A stretch of DNA of 25,994 nucleotides from contig DATFLY010000099.1 of the NCBI GenBank assembly GCA_035267185.1, forward strand, positions 1 through 25,994. The letters run 5' to 3'. Positions 17,665 to 25,028 of the stretch are shown here, piece by piece. Both the position numbers and the translations under genes were made by a program. The stretch is from JAUIBE01 sp035267185. GTDB taxonomy: Bacteria; Pseudomonadota; Gammaproteobacteria; Xanthomonadales; SZUA-36. A model generated the notes under the pieces. It saw only the letters and a list, made by a program, of their open reading frames with translations, did not search any database and had not been told where the DNA came from. Every line of letters starts with the position of its first letter. The first letter of the stretch is position 1.

Positions 17665-17682
17665 GGCCGATGAAAACCGGCC
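17665..17682 (-). other. short hairpin between redoxin and universal stress genes
   Basis: GGCCG and CGGCC can pair across an 8-nt loop in the 52-bp spacer after the redoxin gene. On the minus strand it is not followed by a U-run, so it is at best a weak pause or RNA-processing site and not a convincing intrinsic terminator. Confidence 0.35.
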
Positions 17683-17695
17683 AAATAAGGCTTAA

Positions 17696-18250
17696 TCAGT
17701 CCCGCCACTTGATCGAACAACCCATTGAGGCAATCTGAGCTTCAGGCCCCTTGCCTGTTCGTGCAATTTGCACCATGGCGTTGAAAAGCTCTCTGTCGGC
17801 GTTGTCCGGTTTCTGACCCGGAGTCGTCTCATCAAGGCGTCCACGATACTGTAACTCAAGACCGGCATTGTATCCGTAAAAGTCCGGCGTACAGACAGCA
17901 CCATACGATTTAGCGACTTCCTGGGTTTCGTCCATCAGATACGGAAACGGGTATTCAAGCGCCCTTGCAACCCTGGCCATATTTTCAAACGAGTCCTCCG
18001 GATAGTTTTCGGCGTCGTTTGGCATGATTGCAACACATCCGATTCCGTGATCGGACAATTCTTTCGTATCGCGAACAATCAGGTGGTTGATCGCCTTGAC
18101 ATAGGGGCAATGGTTGCAAATGAACATGACAAGGAGGCCGTTTTCGCCCTTGCACTGGTCCAGCGTCCACGTCCGTCCATCCACACCTGGAAGGCAAAAA
18201 TCAGGAGCCTGAGTACCAAATTGGCAATCGGGTGTATGAGTCAGTGCCAT
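17696..18250 (-). CDS. thioredoxin-fold redoxin (AhpC/TSA-like, PRX-like1 type)
   Basis: The 184-residue protein begins MALTHTPDCQFGTQAPDF, the usual start for this family, so I take the ATG at 18250; a longer reading would run 33 codons further upstream into the divergent promoter region. The redox motif is C45-N-H-C48 followed by PY, in MFICNHCPYVKA, after the first core strand. The cis-Pro region is CTPDFYGY. The family is often annotated as thioredoxin family protein or peroxiredoxin-like; the true substrate is unknown to me. There is no signal peptide, so it is probably cytoplasmic. It is the first gene of the long minus-strand run, with only a poor ribosome-binding site (AAGGA about 13 nt upstream). 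A likely promoter and a palindrome lie just upstream. Confidence 0.87.
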   Translation of the reverse strand: MALTHTPDCQFGTQAPDFCLPGVDGRTWTLDQCKGENGLLVMFICNHCPYVKAINHLIVRDTKELSDHGIGCVAIMPNDAENYPEDSFENMARVARALEYPFPYLMDETQEVAKSYGAVCTPDFYGYNAGLELQYRGRLDETTPGQKPDNADRELFNAMVQIARTGKGPEAQIASMGCSIKWRD

Positions 18251-18273
18251 GTTGTTTTGAAATCCTTGTGCAC

Positions 18274-18289
18274 AGGCCTCTGGGGGCCT
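18274..18289 (-). other. hairpin in the leader of the redoxin gene
   Basis: AGGCC and GGCCT pair perfectly across a 6-nt loop, 24 bp upstream of the redoxin start. It would lie in the 5' untranslated RNA if transcription starts from the -10 box at 18306-18311. No U-run follows on the minus strand. Its function is unknown. Confidence 0.35.
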
Positions 18290-18305
18290 TTGGGTCAAAA
18301 CGAGC

Positions 18306-18337
18306 AGTATATCAGTTGATCCAGTGTCATCTGACAC
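18306..18337 (-). promoter_or_regulatory. candidate promoter and palindromic operator for the minus-strand cluster
   Basis: On the minus strand a good -10 hexamer, TATACT (18306-18311), lies about 56 bp before the redoxin start. No good -35 is found at the right distance. In its place there is a perfect 14-bp palindrome, GTGTCATCTGACAC (18324-18337, arms of 6 with a 2-bp centre), centred about 30 bp upstream of the expected transcription start. A palindrome replacing the -35 box suggests a regulator-controlled promoter. I do not recognise the site as that of a known regulator. Because this is the only long gap upstream of the twelve-gene run, control here could matter for downstream genes. 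Confidence 0.35.
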
Positions 18338-18412
18338 CAAAGATCGCACGACTTTTTGTTAGATTTGTATTAAACTTAATTGGAATCCGTACGTCCAAGG
18401 GACAAGGAAAGT

Positions 18413-18486
18413 CCAGGCGCGCTTCGGTGGTCGTCTGGCAGTTTGGAGAGGCGGGGAATCACTCCCCGGAGACCAAGACGACGAGA
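18413..18486 (+). promoter_or_regulatory. structured 5' leader with two hairpins and an alternative pairing over the start region
   Basis: Hairpin 1 (18413-18438) pairs CCAGGCG with CGTCTGG (one G-U), then a 2-nt bulge, then CGC with GTG, capped by the very stable C(TTCG)G tetraloop. Hairpin 2 (18452-18468) pairs CGGGGA with TCCCCG around a 5-nt loop. The 3' arm of hairpin 1 overlaps GTCGTCT (18430-18436), which is exactly complementary to AGACGAC at 18476-18482, that is 5 to 11 nt before the ATG at 18487. The leader can therefore fold two mutually exclusive ways, one leaving the ribosome-binding region free and one covering it. No known riboswitch class was recognised. The pairing is seen; the switching role is inferred. 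Confidence 0.45.
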
Positions 18487-19707
18487 ATGAAGATGTTCAG
18501 GCTAAGGAAAACAGGTTTAGATTACAGGCCATACATGGCAGGAGTCGGCTTGACTCTCGCTATGATTGCCATGCCTGCCTGGTCTTCCGATTCGAACTCC
18601 GTTGCCTCTCAGGACATGACATCAGCGTTCAATGCTGATCCTCTCGGACTGATCACATCCCCCCGTGCAGTTGAAGATCCAACGCCTATGCCACTGATCC
18701 CTGGTGCCACCACCACAGGATTCGATTTCGATCTTGGCGACAGCGAAACCAGAAAACTGCACCTGATGATTGATTCGCCCATATCACCGGATGCAATCGG
18801 TCTTGGCCTGGATTCTCATACTTTATCCATCCCCGGACGCAACGTACTCGGGCTGGATGCAACACTTGACATGCCACTGAATCCTTCACTCAGTCTCACC
18901 GGGAATGTTCGCAGGCAACAGGAACAGGCGCAGTTCAAGTCCCTGGGCAATATTCAGTGCACCGAAGGAATTTTACGACCGGACTCATACACAGCTTCCG
19001 GCTGCCGCTTTGTTGACGAATCATTCACTGGACTTGACCAGAGCATTCTCAACATCGGGGCACAGTACAAAACGCCGAGGACATCAACGTCGATTTCCTG
19101 GTTTACCCGTCAATCCGGTATGAACACACCGGGAACCAGCAGTGTCAGCAGTTTCCAGCCCGCTTACACCAGTGGTGTGGATTTGCTCACACCTGTAATG
19201 AACAACCCATTATTGCCAGCCGCACCGTTACGGAAGCCTCTTAGTTACTATGACGGACAGGCCAGCGGTATTGATCTCAGTTTCCAGCTGGGTCTGGCAA
19301 CTGACAGTTACGGCGACGTGCGCTTCGGACTGGCATTTTCGCGGGTTCTGGATGCGACCTTCAATGGCATGTATTCCAACCTCTCACCAGTGAACTGGAA
19401 TATTGCTGACGATTACGACACGGCTTCCATGGATGTGGAATGGAGCAAGGGATCATTCAGTGGTGGCATTCAGGGTTTCTATCGCGAACAGGTCGATTTC
19501 CTGAGCAGACAAAGTCTGAACAGTCTCTCGACTTTTGATGTTCACTTCACATGGCGCACGCCCTGGAATGCCAATCTCAGTGTCGGAGCCAGCAATATTC
19601 TCAATTCCGGCAGTGACGAAGCCAATCCCAGCGATGTGCAGTCAACGGATCCGTTTGAATCCATTTACGGACGTATTCCTTACGTTCGATACAAGCAAGA
19701 CCTGTAA
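18487..19707 (+). CDS. putative outer-membrane beta-barrel protein with TonB-receptor-like C-terminus
   Basis: The protein has 406 residues from the ATG at 18487. I prefer this start because a signal peptide follows at once: basic n-region, hydrophobic stretch at about 17-30, and a cleavage site near PAWSS. The frame stays open further upstream but would cross the divergent redoxin start and lacks a signal sequence there. The mature protein is Ser/Thr/Asn/Gly rich with many alternating hydrophobic strands ending in aromatic residues (for example STSISWFTR, DVHFTWRTPW). The end, from WNANLSVGASNILNSG to GRIPYVRYKQDL, is like the final strands of TonB-dependent receptors. No plug domain is visible and the length is far below a full receptor (700 or more). 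Its cargo or role is unknown. A structured leader precedes it, and a small secreted-protein gene follows after 84 bp. Confidence 0.7.
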   Translation: MKMFRLRKTGLDYRPYMAGVGLTLAMIAMPAWSSDSNSVASQDMTSAFNADPLGLITSPRAVEDPTPMPLIPGATTTGFDFDLGDSETRKLHLMIDSPISPDAIGLGLDSHTLSIPGRNVLGLDATLDMPLNPSLSLTGNVRRQQEQAQFKSLGNIQCTEGILRPDSYTASGCRFVDESFTGLDQSILNIGAQYKTPRTSTSISWFTRQSGMNTPGTSSVSSFQPAYTSGVDLLTPVMNNPLLPAAPLRKPLSYYDGQASGIDLSFQLGLATDSYGDVRFGLAFSRVLDATFNGMYSNLSPVNWNIADDYDTASMDVEWSKGSFSGGIQGFYREQVDFLSRQSLNSLSTFDVHFTWRTPWNANLSVGASNILNSGSDEANPSDVQSTDPFESIYGRIPYVRYKQDL

Positions 19708-19736
19708 ACCACATTTTTTGAGTCATTTGGTCGTGA

Positions 19737-19764
19737 TTGCGGTCAAAATTTCTCATGGTAGACT
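19737..19764 (+). promoter_or_regulatory. candidate sigma-70-type promoter for the small secreted protein gene
   Basis: TTGCGG (19737-19742) and TAGACT (19759-19764) are separated by 16 bp, and a TG sits one base before the -10 box, giving an extended -10 (TGGTAGACT). The start codon follows 27 bp downstream. The preceding 84-bp spacer has no terminator-like hairpin, so read-through from the barrel gene is also possible. Confidence 0.35.
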
Positions 19765-19791
19765 TCTCCCGTTTTTTACAAAGGTCAGATT

Positions 19792-20325
19792 ATGAAATTG
19801 ACGTTTTTCACCCGCCTGCAACAAACCGGCCTGATCAGGCTGACAGCCATACTGGTGTGTTTTGCCCTCACTCCGATTTCAACAATGGCTCAGTCCGGGT
19901 TTGCATCACTCGAAGAACAAATGACAGGGACACAATTTCAGGCAGCAGGCCTGGAAAAACTGACACCTGAAGAACTGGCATCCCTGAACACCTGGATTCG
20001 AATGCATTCCCTTGCCACCCTGGATGCGCCGAGAGTCAACGATACTGGAGCCATGGGCTCTGAAGTCGGTAACGAAAATCCAGGCATTGATGAAATGGAA
20101 CGTGAGCCCATCGTTACCAGGATCAATGGCACCTTTGTCGGATGGGACGGCCATACGATTTTCAAACTTGAAAATGGAATGATATGGGCGCAGGCCGACA
20201 AGGATAAGTTCTATTCCAGGGAGTTGATTAACCCGAGGGTGGTTGTCGAGCCCGCCATGTTTGGCACCTGGAAATTATCAGTTGAAGGTTTCGACGAGGA
20301 TGTCAGGGTAGAACGTCTCGAATGA
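19792..20325 (+). CDS. small exported protein of unknown function
   Basis: The 177-residue protein has a clear signal peptide: basic start, hydrophobic stretch at about 16-30, and a likely cut after TMA at residue 33. The mature part begins with a segment carrying FQAAGLEKLTPEELASLN, a pattern I have seen at the start of exported hypothetical proteins from xanthomonads. It ends with a compact beta-rich stretch (GTFVGWDGHTIFKLENG to GTWKLSVEG). That stretch alternates strands like a small beta-barrel or SH3-like fold, but I cannot assign it. There are no cysteines in the mature part and no lipobox, so it is probably a soluble periplasmic or secreted protein. AAGG lies 8 nt before the ATG. Its stop is 1 bp from the stop of the convergent zinc-ribbon gene. 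Confidence 0.75.
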   Translation: MKLTFFTRLQQTGLIRLTAILVCFALTPISTMAQSGFASLEEQMTGTQFQAAGLEKLTPEELASLNTWIRMHSLATLDAPRVNDTGAMGSEVGNENPGIDEMEREPIVTRINGTFVGWDGHTIFKLENGMIWAQADKDKFYSRELINPRVVVEPAMFGTWKLSVEGFDEDVRVERLE

Positions 20326-20326
20326 T

Positions 20327-20677
20327 CTAGTTGTTCTGCCAGATGGCTTTTCGTTTCTTTTTCGCCAGGAACATCATGACTCGCACGCCGAGATAGGCCA
20401 AAGCGCCAACCATCATCAGAAAATAAGGGCCGATCGAATCCGACGGCCTGTTCAAGCCGTCAGTCGCAAGCCAGTACCAGCCAAAAGCCAGTATGACTAT
20501 TGTCATGGCGGCGTAGCTTGCCATATTGAGCCTGTAAAGCTGGTTGCGAATCTTGCGCTCACGAAATCGTTGCCGGGCTTCATCATTGGTTTCGCCCTCA
20601 GCATAGCCGCAATGATCACAAATTGGCGCCCTGCTGGAGGTTCTCTTACCGCATTGGGGACAATCAATAATCGACAT
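20327..20677 (-). CDS. zinc-ribbon membrane protein of unknown function
   Basis: The 116-residue protein has an N-terminal zinc ribbon made of two CxxC knuckles (C6/C9 in CPQCG and C20/C23 in CDHCG). A charged, probably helical segment (about 28-48, rich in Arg/Glu) follows, then two predicted transmembrane helices (about 51-71 and 83-105) and a basic tail. The ribbon would sit in the cytoplasm if both helices form a hairpin. It lies 22 bp after the sensor kinase gene on the same strand, so it is probably co-transcribed. The link to the two-component system is from position only. The ribosome-binding site is weak (GAGGA about 14 nt from the ATG). No named family was recognised. Confidence 0.72.
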   Translation of the reverse strand: MSIIDCPQCGKRTSSRAPICDHCGYAEGETNDEARQRFRERKIRNQLYRLNMASYAAMTIVILAFGWYWLATDGLNRPSDSIGPYFLMMVGALAYLGVRVMMFLAKKKRKAIWQNN

Positions 20678-20699
20678 CTGCTGTAATCACTTCCTCAAT

Positions 20700-21983
20700 T
20701 CAGCTTGAAGAAAAAAAGGATAACTCGGCACGCAAACCACCCTCTGGTCGGTTGCTGAACCGGATTGACCAACCGTAGAGCTCACACAAACGCTTCACAA
20801 TGGCAAGGCCAAGCCCTGCACCTTTGCCGCTGATGTTCTGACCGCGATAGTGTCGGTCAAAAACATGGTCCAGATCTTCCTCGGGAATGCCCGGACCGGT
20901 GTCCTCAACGAGAACCCGACCGCTGCCTATAGTGACCCTGACTTCGCCCTCAGATGTGTAACGCATGGCATTACCGATCAGGTTGCCCAGGGTCACTGCC
21001 ACAACGGCCTCCGGCGCAATGACACTAACGCGATCTTCCTCGATGACTTCAAGTCGCAAAGGTTTGGCACCAATCAGTGGCTGATGAAGGTGAACCACGT
21101 TGTTGACGACATCGCCAATATTGTTTGCAGAGCTGTCCTTATCGATTCCCTGTTCTGCCCTGACCATATGCAACAGGGCCGTGGTGATATCCGCAGACTG
21201 ACGAGCAGCACGGGCAATTCGCAGCAGGCGGGTGCGCACTTTGGGATCAAGGTCAGGCTGTGCCAGCAACAGTTCCGTGGCACCAGTGATGACGGTCAAT
21301 GGTGAGCGAAGCTCATGACTCACATCAGCATTAAACTCGCGATCACGCTCAACCATGTGATGCAAACGATGTGCATAGCTGTCCAGCGCCTTGGCAAGCT
21401 CACCCACCTCGTCGTCTGCAAAATGGTCTGCCAGGGTTTCAGGCACATCCTCATCGCCGGCAGTTTCCAGCCGGTTTGCCAGGTCAGTGACCGGCTTCAT
21501 GACATGCAGGGACGACCACGAACCAAGCATGAAAGAGAGTGCTGAAAACAACAGGACGGCCCCGACCAGGGCCCACAGCAATTGTTGCTTCAGCAACTGG
21601 TTGTCGCTGACATCATAAAGAAGGAAGGCCCACAAATCGTCATCTTTTCTTACAGCAGCCTTGATCACCATTCCGGATGCCAGACGCACATCATGTACGC
21701 CGGTGCCGAGATTACGCACCGCCTCGTCAACCGTTCCGTTGGGATCGCCAGGTCGCGTAACATATCCCTGAATCCTGGAATAGAAAGGCTCGACAACCGA
21801 GGGATCAAAGCGCAACTGGTTGACATAATCATCCAGTTCTTCCTGCAGCGTACCGCCAATCAGCTGGTCTTCGAGCGTATTCTGGAGAAACATGGTACTG
21901 AGGGCGAAAGAAGCACTCAGCAGGGTGCCGAACAGCAAAAACGAAAGAACAATTCGGCTTCTAAGTCGGCGACGTGCTTGCAT
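20700..21983 (-). CDS. membrane sensor histidine kinase of a two-component system
   Basis: It has 427 residues. Transmembrane helix 1 is at about 11-33, a periplasmic sensor region of about 100 residues follows (34-133), transmembrane helix 2 is at about 134-156, and a HAMP-like linker runs to about 210. The dimerisation/phosphoacceptor domain has H223 in NADVSHELRSPLT, and the ATPase domain has the N box (NLIGNAMRYT, N334/N338), G1 (EDTGPGIPEED) and G2 (GKGAGLGLAIV). All catalytic motifs look intact. The gene starts 11 bp after the response regulator stop and has only a weak ribosome-binding site, so it is probably coupled. With its partner it resembles ColS of the ColRS system (metal and envelope stress), but the short periplasmic region has no ExxE metal motif that I can confirm. 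Confidence 0.93.
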   Translation of the reverse strand: MQARRRLRSRIVLSFLLFGTLLSASFALSTMFLQNTLEDQLIGGTLQEELDDYVNQLRFDPSVVEPFYSRIQGYVTRPGDPNGTVDEAVRNLGTGVHDVRLASGMVIKAAVRKDDDLWAFLLYDVSDNQLLKQQLLWALVGAVLLFSALSFMLGSWSSLHVMKPVTDLANRLETAGDEDVPETLADHFADDEVGELAKALDSYAHRLHHMVERDREFNADVSHELRSPLTVITGATELLLAQPDLDPKVRTRLLRIARAARQSADITTALLHMVRAEQGIDKDSSANNIGDVVNNVVHLHQPLIGAKPLRLEVIEEDRVSVIAPEAVVAVTLGNLIGNAMRYTSEGEVRVTIGSGRVLVEDTGPGIPEEDLDHVFDRHYRGQNISGKGAGLGLAIVKRLCELYGWSIRFSNRPEGGLRAELSFFSSS

Positions 21984-21994
21984 TCAGGGCCTGT

Positions 21995-22672
21995 TCACAC
22001 ACTTGATTCAATCAGGCGATAACCGATTCCGTGCCGCGTCTGAATCATATTGGTTTCAAACGGCTTATCGATTGCACTTCGTAATGTGTGAATGTGTACC
22101 CGCAGACTGTCGCTGTCAGGCATTTCCTCACCCCAGACTTCCAGCTCAAGCTCTGCCCTTGATACAACATTCGGAGATGCCTCCATTAGACACTGGAGAA
22201 GCTTGAGCCCAATCGGGTTGAGATGGATCTCCTGCCCCTGGCGATTCACGTTGAGAGTATCCAGGTTGTAAGTGAGCTCCCCAACCGTCAGCTCACGCTT
22301 GGTACGCCGACGACCACGGCTTGCGAGCACCTTCAGGCGAGCCACCACTTCCTGTAGCTCAAAAGGCTTGACGAGATAATCATCTGCACCCGTTTCGAAT
22401 CCGGCCAGCTTGTCCTCAAGCCGGTCACGGGCTGTCAGCATAAGAACCGGAGTGTCTTTAGATGCTTCCTGGCGCAACTTTCGACATACCTCCAGGCCGT
22501 CCATTCCGGGCAGGGCAAGATCGAGAATAATGGCATCAAAATCATTGACAACAGCCAGGTGCAAACCGGTTATTCCGTCGCCGGCAAAATCCACCGTGTA
22601 GCCAAGGTCTTCCAGATAGTCCCCAATATTAGCGGCAATATCCGGATTATCTTCAATAATCAGTATTCGCAT
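21995..22672 (-). CDS. OmpR-family response regulator, ColR-like
   Basis: The 225-residue DNA-binding regulator is phosphorylated by the adjacent kinase. The receiver domain (1-120) has the acidic pair E7/D8, phosphoacceptor D51 (AIILDLALPG), T80 and K102 (LVKPF). The C-terminal winged helix (about 128-222) has LNPIGLKLLQCLMEASP, VWGEEMPDSDSLRVHIHTLR and the typical ending TRHGIGYRL. Features such as GLHLAVVNDFDAIILDL and DSDSLRVHIHTLR resemble ColR-type regulators of Xanthomonas and Pseudomonas as I recall them; this is recall, not an alignment. It is 84 bp after pilU on the same strand. No clear promoter was found in that spacer, so it might be transcribed with pilTU. Confidence 0.93.
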   Translation of the reverse strand: MRILIIEDNPDIAANIGDYLEDLGYTVDFAGDGITGLHLAVVNDFDAIILDLALPGMDGLEVCRKLRQEASKDTPVLMLTARDRLEDKLAGFETGADDYLVKPFELQEVVARLKVLASRGRRRTKRELTVGELTYNLDTLNVNRQGQEIHLNPIGLKLLQCLMEASPNVVSRAELELEVWGEEMPDSDSLRVHIHTLRSAIDKPFETNMIQTRHGIGYRLIESSV

Positions 22673-22756
22673 TCTTTAGAGCCTCGCGCCCGGGGGCCTG
22701 GCATTATGTCCAAACAGACAGTTACCGTGTTGCGACAGATATGCGGGAGAATGGTT

Positions 22757-23887
22757 CTATCTGAACTCGCCTCCAAGCACTTCGACCCCTTCCATACCCT
22801 TTGTCAGGGTATCGACATCACCACCTTCGTCAATTTTCACCATCAACCGGACTTCATTGGCAGAATCTGCATGACGCAGGGCTTCGTCGTATGAAATCTT
22901 GCCTTCCTTGTACATTTTGAACAGGCATTGGTCGAAAGTTTCCATACCGTGATGACCCGAGGCCTTCATGACTTCTTTCAATTCGCCAATTTCACCCTTG
23001 CGAACCTTGTCCTTGACGAGCGGCGTTGACACCAGGACTTCAAATGCTGCCCAGCGACGCGAACCGTCAACCGACGGTAAGAGTTGTTGAGCCAGGATGG
23101 CCTTCAGGTTGAATGAAAGATCAAGCAGAATCTGTTCCTTGGCTTCTTCCGGAAAGAAATGCAGGATTCGATCAAGCGCCTGGTTGGCGTTGTTGGCATG
23201 CAGTGTGCACAAAACAAGGTGTCCTGTTTCTGCAAACGTAATCGCATGCTCCATGGATTCCCGTGTACGAATTTCGCCAATCAGGATGACGTCAGGCGCC
23301 TGGCGCAGCGTATTGCGCAGGGCCACATCGAATGATTCGGTATCAACGCCTACCTCACGCTGAGATACCAGGCTCTTGCCATGAATGTGGACATATTCGA
23401 TTGGGTCTTCGATGGTAATGATGTGCCCGGTCATGCGGGCATTGCGATAGCCAGTCATCGCGGCCAGGGACGTGGATTTACCCGTTCCCGTGGCGCCCAC
23501 GAACAAAACAATTCCACGTTTTGCAAGCGACAGTTCCGCCAGAACAGGTGGACAACCCAGCTCTTCAAAGGTCGGAATCCTGGATTCGATTCGGCGAGCC
23601 ACCAGGCCCACCTGCCCCTGCTGGAAGAATGCGCTGACACGAAAACGCACTTCGGCATCCAGAACGTAAGCAAACTGGCACTCACGCGTCCTCAGAAATT
23701 CCTCACGCTGACGCTCTACCATGATGCTCATGATGATCTCTTCGCATTTCTCGGCGGACAGGACGTCGGTCGAAATGGGTTTGATCTTTCCATGAACCTT
23801 GATGCAAGGCGGAGCATCGGCTGTAACAAACAGGTCGGACCCCCATTCCTCATGCAACTGTTTGAGCCATTCGTCTACGATTTTCAT
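22757..23887 (-). CDS. pilU: type IV pilus ATPase PilU
   Basis: This cytoplasmic hexameric ATPase supports type IV pilus retraction together with PilT. The 376 residues match PilU (about 370-380). Seen: GSDLFVTADAPPCIKVHG (16-33), Walker A GATGTGKS (131-138), the Asp box TIEDPIEYVH, Walker B DVILIGEIRTRE, and the His box ETGHLVLCTLHANN. The longer C-terminal tail and the start VDEWLKQLHEEWGSDLF separate it from PilT. GGGGAAGG lies about 8 nt before the ATG. It follows pilT after 62 bp, the usual arrangement. Identification is firm. Confidence 0.95.
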   Translation of the reverse strand: MKIVDEWLKQLHEEWGSDLFVTADAPPCIKVHGKIKPISTDVLSAEKCEEIIMSIMVERQREEFLRTRECQFAYVLDAEVRFRVSAFFQQGQVGLVARRIESRIPTFEELGCPPVLAELSLAKRGIVLFVGATGTGKSTSLAAMTGYRNARMTGHIITIEDPIEYVHIHGKSLVSQREVGVDTESFDVALRNTLRQAPDVILIGEIRTRESMEHAITFAETGHLVLCTLHANNANQALDRILHFFPEEAKEQILLDLSFNLKAILAQQLLPSVDGSRRWAAFEVLVSTPLVKDKVRKGEIGELKEVMKASGHHGMETFDQCLFKMYKEGKISYDEALRHADSANEVRLMVKIDEGGDVDTLTKGMEGVEVLGGEFR

Positions 23888-23949
23888 GATATTTGCCTTC
23901 CCCTACCGAAGTAGTTGTCTCAGTTTCCCTACATTGACAGCTGGTTTCC

Positions 23950-24987
23950 TTACATAAACAACTTCTTGTCCACTGCCCGGCGTGCAGCGTCTGTACGATG
24001 AATAATTCCGCGTTGAACAAGCGATTCAAGACTTTGATCCAGGGTCTGCATTCCCACGTTGTTACCGGTTTGAATCGCCGAATACATTTGCGCAACCTTG
24101 TCTTCGCGAATCAGGTTCCTGATCGCTGGCGTCGCTACCATGATTTCCCATGCAGCCACACGACCACCGCCGACGCGTTTGAGAAGCGCCTGGGTAATGA
24201 CCGCTCTCAGTGATTCGGACAACATCGAGCGCACCATGGCTTTCTCGCCTGCAGGGAATACGTCGATGATACGGTCAACCGTCTTGGGCGCGGAGCTGGT
24301 GTGAAGTGTGGAAAATACCAAATGACCGGTTTCAGCCGCGGTCATTGCCAGCCGGATCGTTTCAATATCACGCATCTCGCCCACCAGGATGATATCCGGG
24401 TCTTCACGCAGCGCTGCTCGCAGCGCCTGGTTGAAGCCGTGGGTATCGCGATGCACTTCGCGCTGGTTAATCACGCATTTTCGGGAAGTGTGCAGAAATT
24501 CGATCGGGTCTTCTACTGTCAGGATATGTCCCTCGACATAGCCATTAAGATGATCCACCATCGCTGCAAGCGTGGTCGATTTTCCGGATCCTGTTGGCCC
24601 GGTCATCAACACGAGCCCACGCGGCACGTCGATAATGTCACGGAAAACAGGAGGAGCGCCGATGTCTTCGAGCTTCCATACCTCATCGGGAATGGTTCGG
24701 AAAGCACCGCCCACACCACGATCATGATGGAAACAGTTGACCCTGAACCGCGCAAGGCCAGTGACACCGTATGAGTAGTCAACCTCGAGATTGGCCTCAA
24801 AATCGCGACGTTGCTGATCGCTCATGGTGCTGTAGAGCAATTCACTCAATTGTGGTGTTTCGATGGCAGGCAAAGTCAGACGCCGGATATCACCGTCAAC
24901 ACGAATCATTGGCGGCAAACCAGAAGATAAATGCAAGTCTGATGCGTTGTTCTTGACCGCAAAGGCTAAAAGTTCTGCAATGTCCAT
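23950..24987 (-). CDS. pilT: type IV pilus retraction ATPase PilT
   Basis: This is the motor that depolymerises type IV pili for twitching motility, DNA uptake and surface sensing. The 345 residues equal the usual PilT length. Seen: NNASDLHLSSGLPPMIRVDG (14-33), Walker A GPTGSGKS (130-137), the Asp box VEDPIEF (158-164), Walker B DPDIILVGEMRD (196-207) and the His box AETGHLVFSTLHT (218-230). The family AIRNLIRE motif is present near the C-terminus (AIRNLIREDK). A strong AAGGAGG precedes the ATG. It is divergent from yggS across 118 bp and is followed by pilU. Identification is firm. Confidence 0.97.
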   Translation of the reverse strand: MDIAELLAFAVKNNASDLHLSSGLPPMIRVDGDIRRLTLPAIETPQLSELLYSTMSDQQRRDFEANLEVDYSYGVTGLARFRVNCFHHDRGVGGAFRTIPDEVWKLEDIGAPPVFRDIIDVPRGLVLMTGPTGSGKSTTLAAMVDHLNGYVEGHILTVEDPIEFLHTSRKCVINQREVHRDTHGFNQALRAALREDPDIILVGEMRDIETIRLAMTAAETGHLVFSTLHTSSAPKTVDRIIDVFPAGEKAMVRSMLSESLRAVITQALLKRVGGGRVAAWEIMVATPAIRNLIREDKVAQMYSAIQTGNNVGMQTLDQSLESLVQRGIIHRTDAARRAVDKKLFM

Positions 24988-25028
24988 CTTCCCTCCTTAC
25001 AATGCAGCGTCGCTTGACCCCGGAGAAC

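Noticed and set aside
17665..17682. Hairpin after the redoxin gene as an intrinsic terminator
   Set aside because: It has only 5 bp of stem with an 8-nt loop, and no U-run follows in the direction of transcription.
18251..18349. 33-codon upstream extension of the redoxin gene
   Set aside because: It runs through the probable promoter and palindrome, and the family normally begins at MALT. The ATG at 18250 is preferred.
18404..18417. GGAAAGTCC resembling the conserved GAGGAAAGTCC segment of RNase P RNA
   Set aside because: The downstream partner segment (ACAGA...GGCTTA type) is missing, and a protein-coding gene begins about 70 bp later, too soon for a 350-400 nt RNA. It is a chance match.
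18232..18486. Upstream extension of the barrel gene, giving a 491-residue protein
   Set aside because: The extension overlaps the start of the divergent redoxin gene, has no signal peptide at its own start, and would bury a proper signal sequence at residue 86. The ATG at 18487 explains the protein better.
22681..22700. GC-rich stretch after pilU as a terminator
   Set aside because: The possible stem (GCCC/GGGC) has a 2-nt loop and no U-run, so it cannot form a stable terminator.
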